From Platerodrilus igneus (taxonomy: Eukaryota > Arthropoda > Insecta > Coleoptera > Lycidae), in NCBI GenBank assembly GCA_036346225.1, contig JARFIW010000588.1, positions 7,445,501 through 7,509,500 on the forward strand: a DNA stretch of 64,000 bases. Direction: 5' to 3'. A program made the position numbers and the translations under genes. The notes below the pieces were generated by a model, which saw only the letters and a program-made list of their open reading frames with translations, was not told where the DNA came from and did no database searches. Shown here piece after piece: positions 46,572-56,739 of the stretch. Within the stretch, counting starts at the first letter, position 1. Every line of letters starts with the position of its first letter.

Positions 46572-49200
46572 TATAGCACTTTGGTTAAACTTGTAATCTA
46601 GCTAACTAAAAAGCTTACTCGAGCATACCTGATTTATGTTCCTTATAGAATGCATACCGAAGGTTTCCGAAGACGACCGAACGATGTTGAGGATTCGGCG
46701 GGGAACTAAATGATGTCATATTCCTTGCTGCTCGTCCAATACATTTAGCGCTAATGCATGCACCTGCTTCGCTTCGTCGATGGTGTGAATGCCGTTAGTA
46801 GAAACACCGGAAAACATCTTCCATGTTATACGGATCGCATGCATATTAAAAATCCAAAAGGGTGGTAGCACACGCACACAAATTGTGTGCAAGTCGTGCT
46901 GTAGAAGATGCAATGCTACTATAACCAAAAACACTTTAAACCATTACTAAGAAAATACCAACTTGTTGTCTACAGGATACTTACAACAATTTAATTTTAA
47001 ATAACTTCTACGTCATATTTTAGGAAATGGGGGGCTTGAATATTTTCCAAATGAATCACCAAGCGAAAGTATATGCTTAACGGTATTAGAATTACCCATT
47101 AATTTCCTATTTTTACGACCGTGGTTAATTATAGATTGAAATTTAATTTGTGCACGCTCGAGCTTCTCGTAAACTAACATATTTTAGAGCAACAATGCGC
47201 TGTATAATACATGCATACCCCTTCGCCGCGCTACTGCTATTCTTGTAATTGCTAGAAAAGTCACTCTCCTTTTTACTGTTAGGAGCGATGCAAAGCACCA
47301 TTTTTATACTTTCTATAGCACATCGCACACTTTTCGTCTGATAATTAAATTTTGCTTCTGTAGGCTTTTACACTTTCGCATAGCGGTCGGCCGCACGTAT
47401 TGATTTCTAGAACCGGTAAGTACTCGATATCCTCCAAATAGAGAATTAGATGCTCGATGTCTGTCAACTTCCAATTCCCTCGTAAAGGTAGAAAAACTCA
47501 GTCAATCATCCATTAAACTTCGACCCGCTCCTGTTCTGATAATTTACAAACATTTTTCAAACGACAATGGGCCGAGAATTTTTAAACCTCCGAGGAATCT
47601 TTAAGTCGTGATCAATTACACATCCGAGCTATGCGTAAACTAACATATTTTGCAGCAACTGTATAATACATGCATACCCCTTCTCTGCGCTACTGCTATT
47701 CTTGTAGTTGCTTGGAAAAGTCAGTCGCCCTTTTTATTGTTAGGACCGATGCAAAGCACCATTCCCTACTTTCTTTATAAGTGTAGCACATCGCGCACTT
47801 TTTGTCGGATAATTAAATTTTTGTTTATGTAGGCCTTTACACTTTCGCTTATTTAAACATCTAATACGATCAATTAACCACTTTAGATTATTCTAACGGA
47901 GACAACCATACATTCCGCCATATCGTTCTTTTTAATTCCAACGATCCTATGGGCTTCCACGCACTAACACCTGACGTATCTTTCCTACTATTTGTTAAAC
48001 AAAAACTACCGGTATCGCCATTGTGGACGTAAGCAGATGTTTGTGGATGTGTACGAGAATATGTAACCATATACATTAATTAGTCTAAGCTATTTTATTT
48101 AGTCCACGAAAACTACTATTTTTCTAATCCACAATTAATAATCGCCTTTATAGGTTTAACATTTCTACCATTACCCAATGACTGGTGCTACGTACATGGA
48201 AACTTTAATTTCTTATTGGAGAGAATTGTTATTCTCCCGCGCACTGCTGCGTAGTTGCATGTCTACCCCTTTTGGAGGTATATGCTCGTTATAGGTTGTA
48301 AGACCCTCGGTTTTACTTAACTACAATTCGTGAGACCCTTTAATCTTTTTAATCGTATCTTTCTCGCCTACAATACAGTAGGACTTAACATTACTACCAA
48401 CAAATTCTAATACTGGACCCCCATTAAATACGTCTTTAAATTTCCTACAACTTTTTTGTTGACAAGTGTTATATTGTATTTATTATACGCGGGTAGTCAC
48501 TCTTTTAAGATAAATATATTTTGCTAGGTATCAACTAATATTAAATTTTTCTAGGGACCCCAAATCTGTAAACAGATTTTAAATAGGACCACCCATACAA
48601 AGTTATGCGTTTTAAAGACTAATTTTGCTCATCTTTATTTAACACCATCTTGAGAACCCTTTTTTCCGCTAACCAAGACATATGCTTTAACCAACCGTTT
48701 CCCTAGAAATCTAAAACCGCAGTGTCCCGCGAATACCACGTGGAGATAACACGTATCCTCTGTCAACCAGGATAGAAGCCGGAAGGATTTGGAAGGTGGG
48801 AGAAGAACTTAAAAATTATGGAATCTTAAAACTAATATATACAAATCTAAACAACTATCTTATATCTTTACCCCCATGCGTAGATTGTTGTACTATTAGG
48901 AATGATGTACCTTTGTGGCATCTTCCCTCGATAAACTAATTTTATTAATAAGCTGCGTATGCAAATCGTATTCTTTTACTCCGGATACATACGCAGGCAA
49001 GTACTCGATACCATCCAAATAAAGGTTTGGATGCTTGGTGACTGTTAACATCCGCTTCCCTCGTGTACGCCAAAACACATCCCAGCCCGTGTGCACCCCT
49101 GCCCATGCGCCCCCTCTCTGTGCGACTGCTATTTCGTGGTAACGTCACAGCCTTTTATAAATAAAGAACAATGTTATATACTATTATAAAATGTTTATTC
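46572..49200. other. Decayed duplicated blocks inside the Polinton-like element
   Basis: 47169-47390 and 47634-47850 are direct repeats of about 215 bp (ACTAACATATTTT...CATACCCCTTC...TACTGCTATTCTTGTA). 47415-47480 resembles 48990-49060 (AAGTACTCGATA.C.TCCAAATA). 48220-48470 resembles part of the long gene at 49610-49740 (GTTATAGGTTGTAAGACCCTCGGTTTTA). 48500-48760 is a third, degraded copy of the TIR block with GGTATCAAC.AATATTA and CAAGACATATGCTTTAACCAA. No intact gene. Confidence 0.65.
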
Positions 49201-49275
49201 TGACATTATACATAACAAATTTAAAAATATTTAATGCCAAGCATGGATCCATTTAAACTTAATTTTAATACAAAG

Positions 49276-51674
49276 TTATACACAGAAGACAGTCCTTTCT
49301 TTATGTTTGTTTGCGGTGGTTTTAATTTTATCTAATTTTATTCGCAGCTTAAAATTTAAATCGACACCCAAGTCTTCTATCTCCTTTTCTAGCCAATAGT
49401 TTGATACATAAAGACCGTCTAGGTTTTCGAATTGTAAAATGTACCGAAGTTTGCCTCTATATTTAAAGTCTTTGATTCCGCTGACAACCAGATCCATTCC
49501 TTCGTGTAATTCTTGCAGCTTGTGACAATCTTTTAATCGCAGCTTTCCCACTATATCCTGCATACGTATCTTGTTAGCTTGATCGACTTCTTCTTGTCGG
49601 TATTGGAGGAAATCCTTTTTCTCCCACACACCGTTGTGTAGTTGCATATTCACCACTTTTGGGAATATATGGTTGTTATAGGTTGTAAGACCCTCGGTTT
49701 TAAATGATCCGAAAGGTTCTTTACTAGGCAAATATACAATGTTTAACGGACCCCCTTTGCGTGTGGTGTACGCAAAGATTACGAAACCCGCATTCCTTAG
49801 TTCGTCTTTGTTATCTGCTATTTTGATAAATACGTTTTTAGAATAACCTTTTAAAAAGTATACGGATTTAGTACCATCCTTTTCTGCAAGAACGCCTACA
49901 TAACTAAAAGAGTCTTTCTTACTAACCGCAAATGCATACAACTTGTAGAAACCAGATGTATCTAAGTCAGTCCATCGGCACATAAAATAATCTTTTAATT
50001 CTTCCTCATTTTCTCTAATAAGATGTTCTTTGTCTAACACATCTTTGTATTGATCGCGTATTGTCGCAGTGTTTTCCATGTAGTCCAATTTTCGCCTTTT
50101 GCATCCATTTCCTCTAATTCCAGTTGTCTTTTCCTTCCACTTACAGCGTATGGTATACATAATGGGGCAATTTCCTTTAGCGTAAACGGATAGAGTTTAC
50201 TACCAATATTTACGCGTTGTCGTACAACCTCTGGACGAATGTTAGGCGTATCTATCAATCCCAAGTCCGAAATTACTATTTCTTTTGGAATTGTAGAATA
50301 TGGTGTGGCAGATTGTGTAAAATATGTACTACCTGCTTTAATGTAGCACTTGTGTAAGATTTTATTTTATCTTGGACATCTTCCTCTACTATCTCCAAAT
50401 AATTTACAGGTAAATAGTTAAAACTAAAAGCCGAAAGCACATACTTTATCAATTTTTCCTTTTCCTCTGGTTTTTTGGACAACTTAATTTGCAAGCCCGT
50501 CAATTTCTTTGTATTGCCATTCCCCCAATACACGTACTGTAGCAGGTTATTATACACTAAACAGCAGCTATTTTGTAGCTTGTCCGATAGCTTACTCCAC
50601 ATTTTGGTAAGTGGTACCGAGTACATTGGTGCCTTTAGGAAGTATAACTTACTATCTTCCAATAAGGTTAAACAGTCTTTTAAGGGTTTATACACCCGTT
50701 CCGCACTGACATAGCTTCCAATTGCACAGTTGTATATTGTCGCTTCCAATCGCGTAATACCATCTTCTTTGGCCAAAGTAGACGCAAATGTTTCCTTAAA
50801 CGTACATCTGGACAACGTAAAAATCTAGTATATGATTGCCAAGTTGTTTATTAACACCAGGACTTGTTATCTGGCAAACAAATTTGTTATAAATCTTAAT
50901 TCTTGCATTGGTTGTTAGCCATGTTAAACAATCAATCCCCGCAGTTTTATCGTTGTCAACTATAATATTGCACTTTTTCGTATTCGCCCTTATAGCAAAA
51001 GTTATGGTTTGTAGTTAAATAATTACACATCTCCATCTTGCTAAATATGCCTGCAAAATCTTGGGTTACATCCATGTCAAAAGATAGAAATAATCTTTTC
51101 GACTTCGTCTAATATATCTGGTAGTTCCTCCAATAAAGTTTCCAACTTAACATCTGCTAGTTCCACTTTGTATGGAACACATATAGGATTTTGGAATTTT
51201 TTATTAATGCATTCGATGTCTTCTTTTCCGATAATTTCTTTTACTCTCTGGCCTATCTTGTTACTGCTTTCCAGAGAAAACGGAAGCTTAGCTTTAACAC
51301 CATGCCTAGCGAAAACAAATCGGTTGAACTTTCTTCGTAGATAGCTGTTAAATGCACCACAAATTTCTTTTTAGGATAAACATCCGTTTGTTTGCAGATG
51401 CTTGTTCGGTGTCAGAAAGGTCACAAATTTTAACCAACATTATATTGTCACAAAATGGTTCTGTAATTGGTGTGTGTAGTCCGCCAGTCAGCATCTTTTC
51501 GCCTTCGACATAACAAATATTACCAATATCTGTCACCAGATTATTGTTGCACATATTTTCTGCCAACAGCCATAATCCAAATCGCTCATTTGTCGGTTTC
51601 ACTTTATTCCCAAGAAGTTGAGAAACGTTAATCACCTTGGAGACGCTCATGTTTACCGTTCTAGCTACCGTCAA
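49276..51674 (-). pseudogene. Long unassigned protein of the Polinton-like element (about 800 codons, frame-slipped)
   Basis: I cannot name the family. Five or more consecutive open pieces cover 51674-49276 with no clear in-frame nonsense, only 1-base slips near 51352, 51075, 50965, 50805, 50276 and 50130, mostly at homopolymers. N-terminal part: NMSVSKVINVSQLLGNK, ENMCNNNLVTDIGNICYVEG, GGLHTPITEPF. Middle: IIVDNDKTAGIDCLTW, RIKIYNKFVCQITSPGV, then EDGITRLEATIYN (50758-50720) and SVPLTKMWSKLSDKLQ. C-terminal part (50160-49276): ELKDYFMCRWTDLDTSGFYKLYAF to the end KERTVFCV. The Y-N-K and R-L-E segments 45 residues apart faintly recall rolling-circle replication initiators (inference). It is the only long gene in the element and so its best candidate replication or transposition protein. 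Confidence 0.6.
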
Positions 51675-51689
51675 ATACTAAATTGAATA

Positions 51690-51890
51690 CGAAAATCTGT
51701 TCCCTTATGTATCCTACAGAGTGGGGCGTATATTACCGAAAATAGTCGAATATGTCGGACACCACCATATCGCTTACATTCTCTGGTTTAGGAACTGTTT
51801 TGTTATCCGACCTAGGTCGGCAGGGTTGCGCATCAACACATGTCCGGATATATGTAGGTTCCTTATATACCAAATTTAATCTCCCTGCTC
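51690..51890. other. Upstream region of the long Polinton-like gene
   Basis: Short non-coding stretch between the gene start and the 8-bp repeat array. No promoter motif chosen. Confidence 0.3.
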
Positions 51891-51891
51891 A

Positions 51892-52082
51892 CATAACCAC
51901 ATGACCATATGACCATATGACCACATGACCACATGACCATATGACCATATGACCACATGGCCACATGGCCATATGACCATATGACCACATGACCACATGA
52001 CCACATGACCATATGACCATATGACCACATGACCATATGACCACATGACCACATGACCATATGACCATATGACCACATGACC
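51892..52082. repeat. 8-bp minisatellite (ATGACCAY)n
   Basis: About 24 units alternating ATGACCAT and ATGACCAC (two ATGGCCAC/ATGGCCAT units near 51957). Reading frames through it are artefacts. Confidence 0.95.
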
Positions 52083-52195
52083 TAATTGCTTTTTAATGAG
52101 TTTTCTCATTAAAAACCCATTAGCACTAATTGCTTTTTAATGAGTTTTTCCATTAAAAAACAAGTGTGGACCTAGGTTAGATAAAAGGAAAATTT
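52083..52195. repeat. Duplicated hairpin next to the right TIR
   Basis: CTAATTGCTTTTTAATGAG occurs at about 52082 and 52126. Each is followed by its inverse (CTCATTAAAAA / CCATTAAAAAA), giving two AT-rich stem-loops. Confidence 0.75.
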
Positions 52196-52480
52196 AATAG
52201 GTTAGGCCAGCGCCGCAGCAAAGTACTTAAACTGTGGGACTTGCGGTTTCGCTTTTACGCGAATGGACAACTTACTGCGACACAAGGAAAAACAGCACGG
52301 TATGTCATTAAGCCTTAAACGTTCAGCTCCGCCAGCTGTTAAAGGGTCTTGTACGAAACAACCACGAATTATGTGTACAGTATGCGATTTCGAAATGGAA
52401 AAGAATACATATACCGCACACTTAAGGAGCAACAAACATAAAATGCATCAGTTACCGCTACTAACGAAGATGGTGTAGAA

Positions 52481-52675
52481 ATGATTAGCACAGCGTTTAA
52501 CAACTGTATGGCTAGCTATCGCATAAATAACGCCAGCGTCGACAATGGAGTGTCCGAGTTTCTTTGGAAGCAGAAGGAACGATTTATTCGATTACTTAAT
52601 AAAAAGAATACAACATATAATCCGGAAAATACGTACGAAGTCTTAAACATCATTCCTAATAGCACAGCAACCTAA
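52481..52675 (+). CDS. Polymerase-N-like small frame (right TIR copy)
   Basis: 64 codons identical in translation to 45967-46161. The zinc-finger remnant just upstream ends in the same TAG (52476-52478) by the same slip, so the break predates or is shared between the arms. Confidence 0.5.
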   Translation: MISTAFNNCMASYRINNASVDNGVSEFLWKQKERFIRLLNKKNTTYNPENTYEVLNIIPNSTAT

Positions 52676-53226
52676 TTAAGGTAGGTCAGTAAGCAATATT
52701 TAATTGCTGTTAATTGATTTGTATTTAGCGTACTTTCCTATTTAAAACCCATTACATTGGAATGTGTTTACCTCCACGTGATGTCGCTGGACGGTAAAAC
52801 ATATTGTTAGATTAACGATAATATGTCTTATTAACCGAAAACATGTCTCCTTTTTACATTAATCTCTTTTATTACAGGTCTATTTAAACAACACATTAAT
52901 TTCCTTTTGTTACAGGTTAAACTTTCGGCTACGCACAGGAAATAATGTTATACTTTGTAAAAATTGCATTCTATAAGTTTATTAAACTGTAAGTTGGATA
53001 AATAAATTATTAAAATTTTGTGTTCTTAATTTTGTGTTACTACCTCTAACTGTTTGGTTAAAGCATATGTCTTGGGTAGCGAAAAAGGTTTTAAAAATGG
53101 AGTTAAATATATACGAGCAAAATTTTTAAAGAGGTTTGAGGGCTTAAAGTATAACTTTGCAGGGCGTTGTCCGATTTCAAATCTGTTTGCAGATTCAAAT
53201 TCTGTGTAAAATTTTAGACTAACAAG

Positions 53227-53469
53227 ATGTATCGCATGACTAAGAAAATTTATAAGAACGCTCAAAAGTCGCTACAGGTAAGAAATCTTAAAATTAGGGT
53301 AGCTCCCTTGGGGATGGTGCAATCTGAAAAATTCCTAGAGATTTGGGTAGCTGAGAAAATTCTAATATTGATTGATACCAAACAAGATAGGTTTATCTCA
53401 AAAGATGCATTGGTCAGACGAAGAAAACTATTTGTTAGGTTTGCTTATAAAGCAAAGAGCAAAATTTAG
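53227..53469 (+). CDS. Small basic protein frame, TIR block copy 1
   Basis: 80 codons starting MYRMTKKIYKNAQKSLQVRN and ending FVRFAYKAKSKI; about a quarter Lys/Arg. It is repeated in tandem at 53566. The corresponding frames of the left arm are broken by one missing G. No known family recognised; it may be non-coding repeat with a chance frame. Confidence 0.4.
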   Translation: MYRMTKKIYKNAQKSLQVRNLKIRVAPLGMVQSEKFLEIWVAEKILILIDTKQDRFISKDALVRRRKLFVRFAYKAKSKI

Positions 53470-53565
53470 AAGATCAGGACTTTAAAGGGGTATAACTTTG
53501 CAGGGCATGGTCCGATTTCAAATCTGTTTACAGATTTGAATTCTGTAAAATTTTAGACTAACAAG

Positions 53566-53799
53566 ATGTATCGCATGTATAAAAAAATTTATAAGAACGC
53601 TCAAAAGTCGCTACAGGTAAGAAATCTTAAAATGAGGGTAGCTCCCTTGGGGATGATGCAATCTGAAAAATTCCTAGAGATTCAGGTAGCTGAGAAAATT
53701 CTAATATTAATTGATACCAAACAAGATAGGTTTATCTCGTGGGTGGAAATGTGGAGAAAGATTTATCTCGCGGGTGGAAAGAATGCGGGTGTGATGTAA
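53566..53799 (+). CDS. Small basic protein frame, TIR block copy 2
   Basis: 77 codons starting MYRMYKKIYKNAQKSL. The first two thirds match the previous frame; the end diverges into the outer TIR (WVEMWRKIYLAGGKN). Conservation of frame between the tandem copies is weak support for coding. Confidence 0.35.
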   Translation: MYRMYKKIYKNAQKSLQVRNLKMRVAPLGMMQSEKFLEIQVAEKILILIDTKQDRFISWVEMWRKIYLAGGKNAGVM

Positions 53800-53983
53800 T
53801 CAAAATGGTTGGGGTAAAAAATTCCACAAGGAGGAGATTCATCTCCACAGGGAGAGAGCAGGTGGAGATTCTTAAAAAATAAGACTTTATAGTGCGAATT
53901 TACATGTAAATTTGGTCCAGATGTGTGTGGAAATGTGGATGCTGGTGGAAATGTGGGGGTGGGTTGCCTGATTTTCCTCTACT

Positions 53984-53989
53984 GTCTAC
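53984..53989. repeat. Right target-site duplication of the Polinton-like element
   Basis: GTCTAC, identical to 44654-44659. Confidence 0.92.
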
Positions 53990-54812
53990 ATTATCAAACT
54001 TGATTTCAAGTATTAAACCAATAAACTTCAAGCTTTAAGAACTCCTTTTCTTTTAAATTCGCAGACAATGACAATCTTAAACATAATAAATTTATAATTC
54101 CGATTACTTTCAACCTTCCATTGAGGATAACAATAAATCAATGTTCTAGTACACTCTTACACTACTCATAATCAAACTGTCAAGACAGACAAAAGTACTT
54201 CACAACGCATAAACTTGCTAGAATGACAAACTCCTCTATGAGTCTCACCTAGACTTATAAACAAAAAAATTTTAACCTCATCACCAACCTCAAAAATAGT
54301 GATGCCAAAATTGCTAGAGCGACAAACTTACCTCGAGTCTCGTTTAGACTAATGTAATGCTGAGCGACCGACTTTTCCTAAGTCTCGTCTAGACTAATAT
54401 ACATAATTTAACATACTGCGTTGCAATGCGGATATAAATAAATCAAAAATTGCTATTCAAATAAATCATATCAAAACAAAACGTGCCTATGCACAAGAGC
54501 AATCCTGAAACGGTTTACCGACAGTAAAAACCAGTGTACCAAATTATAAACATCTATCATCTCTACTATAAAAAAATTTATTAAACAACTATTATAACTA
54601 ATACAAATGGAAGATGAACCTAAATACAAATCACTATTATCAACTACACTGTGAATTACTATTCACTGAAATACTACAAGCTGCGACTAAAAGAACAATA
54701 ATATTCCTATCGAACAATTTTTCCATGTAGGGAAGCTTCTTCTAACTTCTTACACAACTTGATTAACGTTGACATATTATCAATAAACGAACAACCAAAG
54801 AACTCCAATTTG
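53990..54812 (-). mobile_element. Gypsy-2 interior, decayed
   Basis: On the minus strand the bases next to the TSD read LKFIGLILEIKFDN in frame with the integrase on the far side, then reach a stop at about 54030. The rest is AT-rich with no readable protease, reverse transcriptase or RNase H, so these were deleted or lost before the Polinton-like element arrived. Short repeats GAGTCTC(A/G)(C/T)..AGACTTA are present at 54240-54400. Confidence 0.5.
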
Positions 54813-55523
54813 TTAAAGAACTCTAACACAACGATACCATTCTAAACCGTTACCTGTGAATAATTCTACAGAAGCATTAAATAAATCTTCTTCAGATACT
54901 TTACGCGAGTGTTCTAACTCAGCTACTCTGTCCAAAAATTGATGAACCTGTCTTGGATCTCCAGAAAATTTTACTGACCACGAACCAATTGGAATAGGGG
55001 GTACTAAATATGAAACAGCGTGAATAGGAACACTGACAACAGCTGAAATGGTTTCTCTCATAGAAAATTCACCATATCCGCTTACTTCTTCATTCTTCTT
55101 AAGCTTTTTATGTAGCTCTGCCTCCATGGTAAGGATAGTTGCTAACGATTCATTTTTAAATAAAGTTGCCTCATCCGAATTATCTAAGGGAATTTTGATT
55201 CTCCTAACTCGACCATCAAGATGTATTAATCTCGACTGTATCCTCTTAAATGTAGGGTCTGCTAACTCACCTTCAAATTCTAATAAAACATTTTTTACAG
55301 ATTCTATCGATACCTCAATCTTATCAAGTTCATCTGAAAATTCTACGACATATGCGGAAGGATCAATTAAACGACCAGGTACTGCTGTTTCTTTAGCTAA
55401 TAATCGGCCTAACATTTTTCTCTTATCCTGCATCGGTCTGCTGCTAATAACTCCTCGGATTCTCAATTCGTAATCCAATTCATCTTTATGCAAATAAACT
55501 ACTTGATAGGTCTCAGCCATCAT
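54813..55523 (-). CDS. Gypsy-2 gag-like protein
   Basis: 236 intact codons from ATG 55523. Segments: VYLHKDELDYELRIRGV, a helical middle with KIEVSIESVKNVLLEFEGEL, and WSVKFSGDPRQVHQFLDRVAELEHSR...ELFTGNGLEWYR, the capsid-type helix block of Ty3/gypsy Gag. It ends soon after that block, so the C-terminal capsid and nucleocapsid are missing. On the same strand as the integrase at 43385-44653, so both belong to one element. Gag normally forms the virus-like particle. Confidence 0.8.
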   Translation of the reverse strand: MMAETYQVVYLHKDELDYELRIRGVISSRPMQDKRKMLGRLLAKETAVPGRLIDPSAYVVEFSDELDKIEVSIESVKNVLLEFEGELADPTFKRIQSRLIHLDGRVRRIKIPLDNSDEATLFKNESLATILTMEAELHKKLKKNEEVSGYGEFSMRETISAVVSVPIHAVSYLVPPIPIGSWSVKFSGDPRQVHQFLDRVAELEHSRKVSEEDLFNASVELFTGNGLEWYRCVRVL

Positions 55524-55734
55524 GAAATAGACTAGCTAACTAACTACAATTTAAACTCAATTAAACAATCTGCACTAAAACTTCAGTCGAACAACATCAA
55601 TAAACTGAATTAATCTTAGGGTAAATGATTCACGAATCAACAAGTGTAAACATGCGAAATCAATCGAAGCCTGCACGTTATGTGCTTATACAATTGGTAC
55701 AGCAATCGAGGCCTATACGTTGGGCGCTATTTAT
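55524..55734 (-). mobile_element. Gypsy-2 leader / possible primer binding site
   Basis: On the minus strand AGCGCCCAACGTATAGG (about 55727-55711) resembles TGGCGCCCAACG primer sites, and TATAAATA stands just before it. The LTR itself was not delimited; a SINE B copy occupies the next 210 bases. Confidence 0.4.
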
Positions 55735-55945
55735 AGCCTTTTTGTTACGTTAAGGGATTTTTCTTATTAGGTTTTTACTCCTATGTGACCAGCTGAAAGG
55801 CACAAGGATGTTTGACGAGGATTTCCAGTAAGTGTAAAGAGCCCACGGCAAGTTTCGGTGGAAGATGGCTCGTAGATGAAAAAACCTCAAAAGTCTAAGC
55901 GGCTAGTCGAGCTATTTGCTCTGGGTAGAACATGAGCTGTGGTCT
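55735..55945 (+). mobile_element. SINE family B copy
   Basis: Almost identical to 41960-42183 including the first 40 bases (AGCCTTTTTGTTACGTTAAGG...). Ends at AACATGAGCTGTGG. Head missing. Confidence 0.75.
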
Positions 55946-55949
55946 GGAC

Positions 55950-56250
55950 GAGCTACGCCAACAACAACCAGAGGTAGGCAAAATCATACATTTTAAAGGT
56001 AGACGTCGTCATATTTATTTTCTAGTGACAAAGCAATTGTTCTCTGGTAAACCCAGTTACCATGACCTGTGAAGGGTATTAGTGGATCTCAAAGATCAGA
56101 TGAATAGCGTTTGGAGACAAGAAGTTGGCCATACTGAAAATCGATTGTGGGTTCGATAGGTTAGATTGAAAGATAGTATCAAACATGCTAGGTTGGATTG
56201 GAGGGTAGTAAATGCTGGAAGTACGTTTCAGAAGACCAGGGTCCAAATCT
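55950..56250. other. Non-coding stretch
   Basis: No coding region or repeat recognised. Confidence 0.35.
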
Positions 56251-56254
56251 TGGC

Positions 56255-56428
56255 ATCATAATCACCATAAGGTCTTTAGTCCTGGAACTGGTTCGACGCG
56301 TACCCCCAATGTTTCCTATTCTAAACTAACCTACACATTTCCCTGAAATTTGCACAATCTGCATCTATTTTCTATTGCTTTACAATTATATATCCTATTT
56401 CCCCGATATTCAGTGGTATGGTAAAGGG
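56255..56428 (-). mobile_element. RTE LINE tail fragment
   Basis: Matches 7425-7530: CATAAGGTCTTTAGTCCTGGAACTGGTT.GACGCGTACC, TTTCCTATTCTAAACTAACC and TTTCCCTGAAATTTGCACA. It then goes on to the CCCCGATATTCAGTGG tail. Confidence 0.7.
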
Positions 56429-56429
56429 G

Positions 56430-56735
56430 GGAAACTCCGTGGTGTAGTTGGTATGCGTGTTACTACTATGCCCAAGTCCCGGGTTTAAATCCAGACACGG
56501 TGCGCTTGAAAAATTATAGCGTTTTGTCTTACTAAGGTGGTTATTTATAAGATTTTTACTCCTATGTGACCAGCTGACAGGCACAAGGATAGAGAACGAG
56601 AATTTCCAGTAAATGTAAAGAGCCCACGGCAGGTTTCGGTGGAAAATGGCTCGTAGATGAGGAAACCTCTAAAGGCTAAGCGGCTAGTCGAGCTATTTGC
56701 TCTGGGTAGAACATGAGCTTTGGGTCGGAGTTGGG
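56430..56735 (+). mobile_element. SINE family B, full-length with tRNA-like head
   Basis: The head GGTGTAGTTGGTATGCG (A box) and GGTTTAAATCC (B box, about 56488) follow tRNA order and spacing. The body is shared with the two truncated copies, starting TTTTTACTCCTATGTGACC. The end is CATGAGCTTTGGGTCGGAGTTGGGCTGCGACC. It was inserted directly at an RTE tail. Confidence 0.8.
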
Positions 56736-56739
56736 CTGC

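Larger units (their letters stand above)
44660..53983. mobile_element. Polinton-like element, 9324 bp, inserted in Gypsy-2
   Basis: Begins AGTAGAGGAAAATC and ends with its exact inverse. It has 1.77-kb TIRs (44660-46429, 52213-53983) and a 6-bp TSD. AG termini, long TIRs and a 6-bp TSD are the hallmarks of Polinton/Maverick elements. It is half their usual 15-20 kb. Contents: zinc-finger and small basic reading frames in the TIRs, one long gene of unknown family (51674-49276, minus), and decayed duplicated blocks at 46.6-49.1 kb. No complete polymerase, integrase, FtsK/HerA ATPase, protease or capsid was recognised. It may be a non-autonomous relative or a distinct lineage. Confidence 0.85.
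52213..53983 (-). repeat. Right terminal inverted repeat
   Basis: Inverse of the left arm. Holds the second half of the zinc-finger frame (52213-52478, first finger lost), the polymerase-N-like frame (52481-52675) and two small basic frames. Confidence 0.92.

Noticed and set aside
51863..52109. Frames with an 8-residue Trp/Gly/His repeat
   Set aside because: Artefact of the 8-bp minisatellite.
56433..56505. Functional tRNA gene
   Set aside because: A and B boxes are good but the acceptor arms do not pair and the SINE B body follows.
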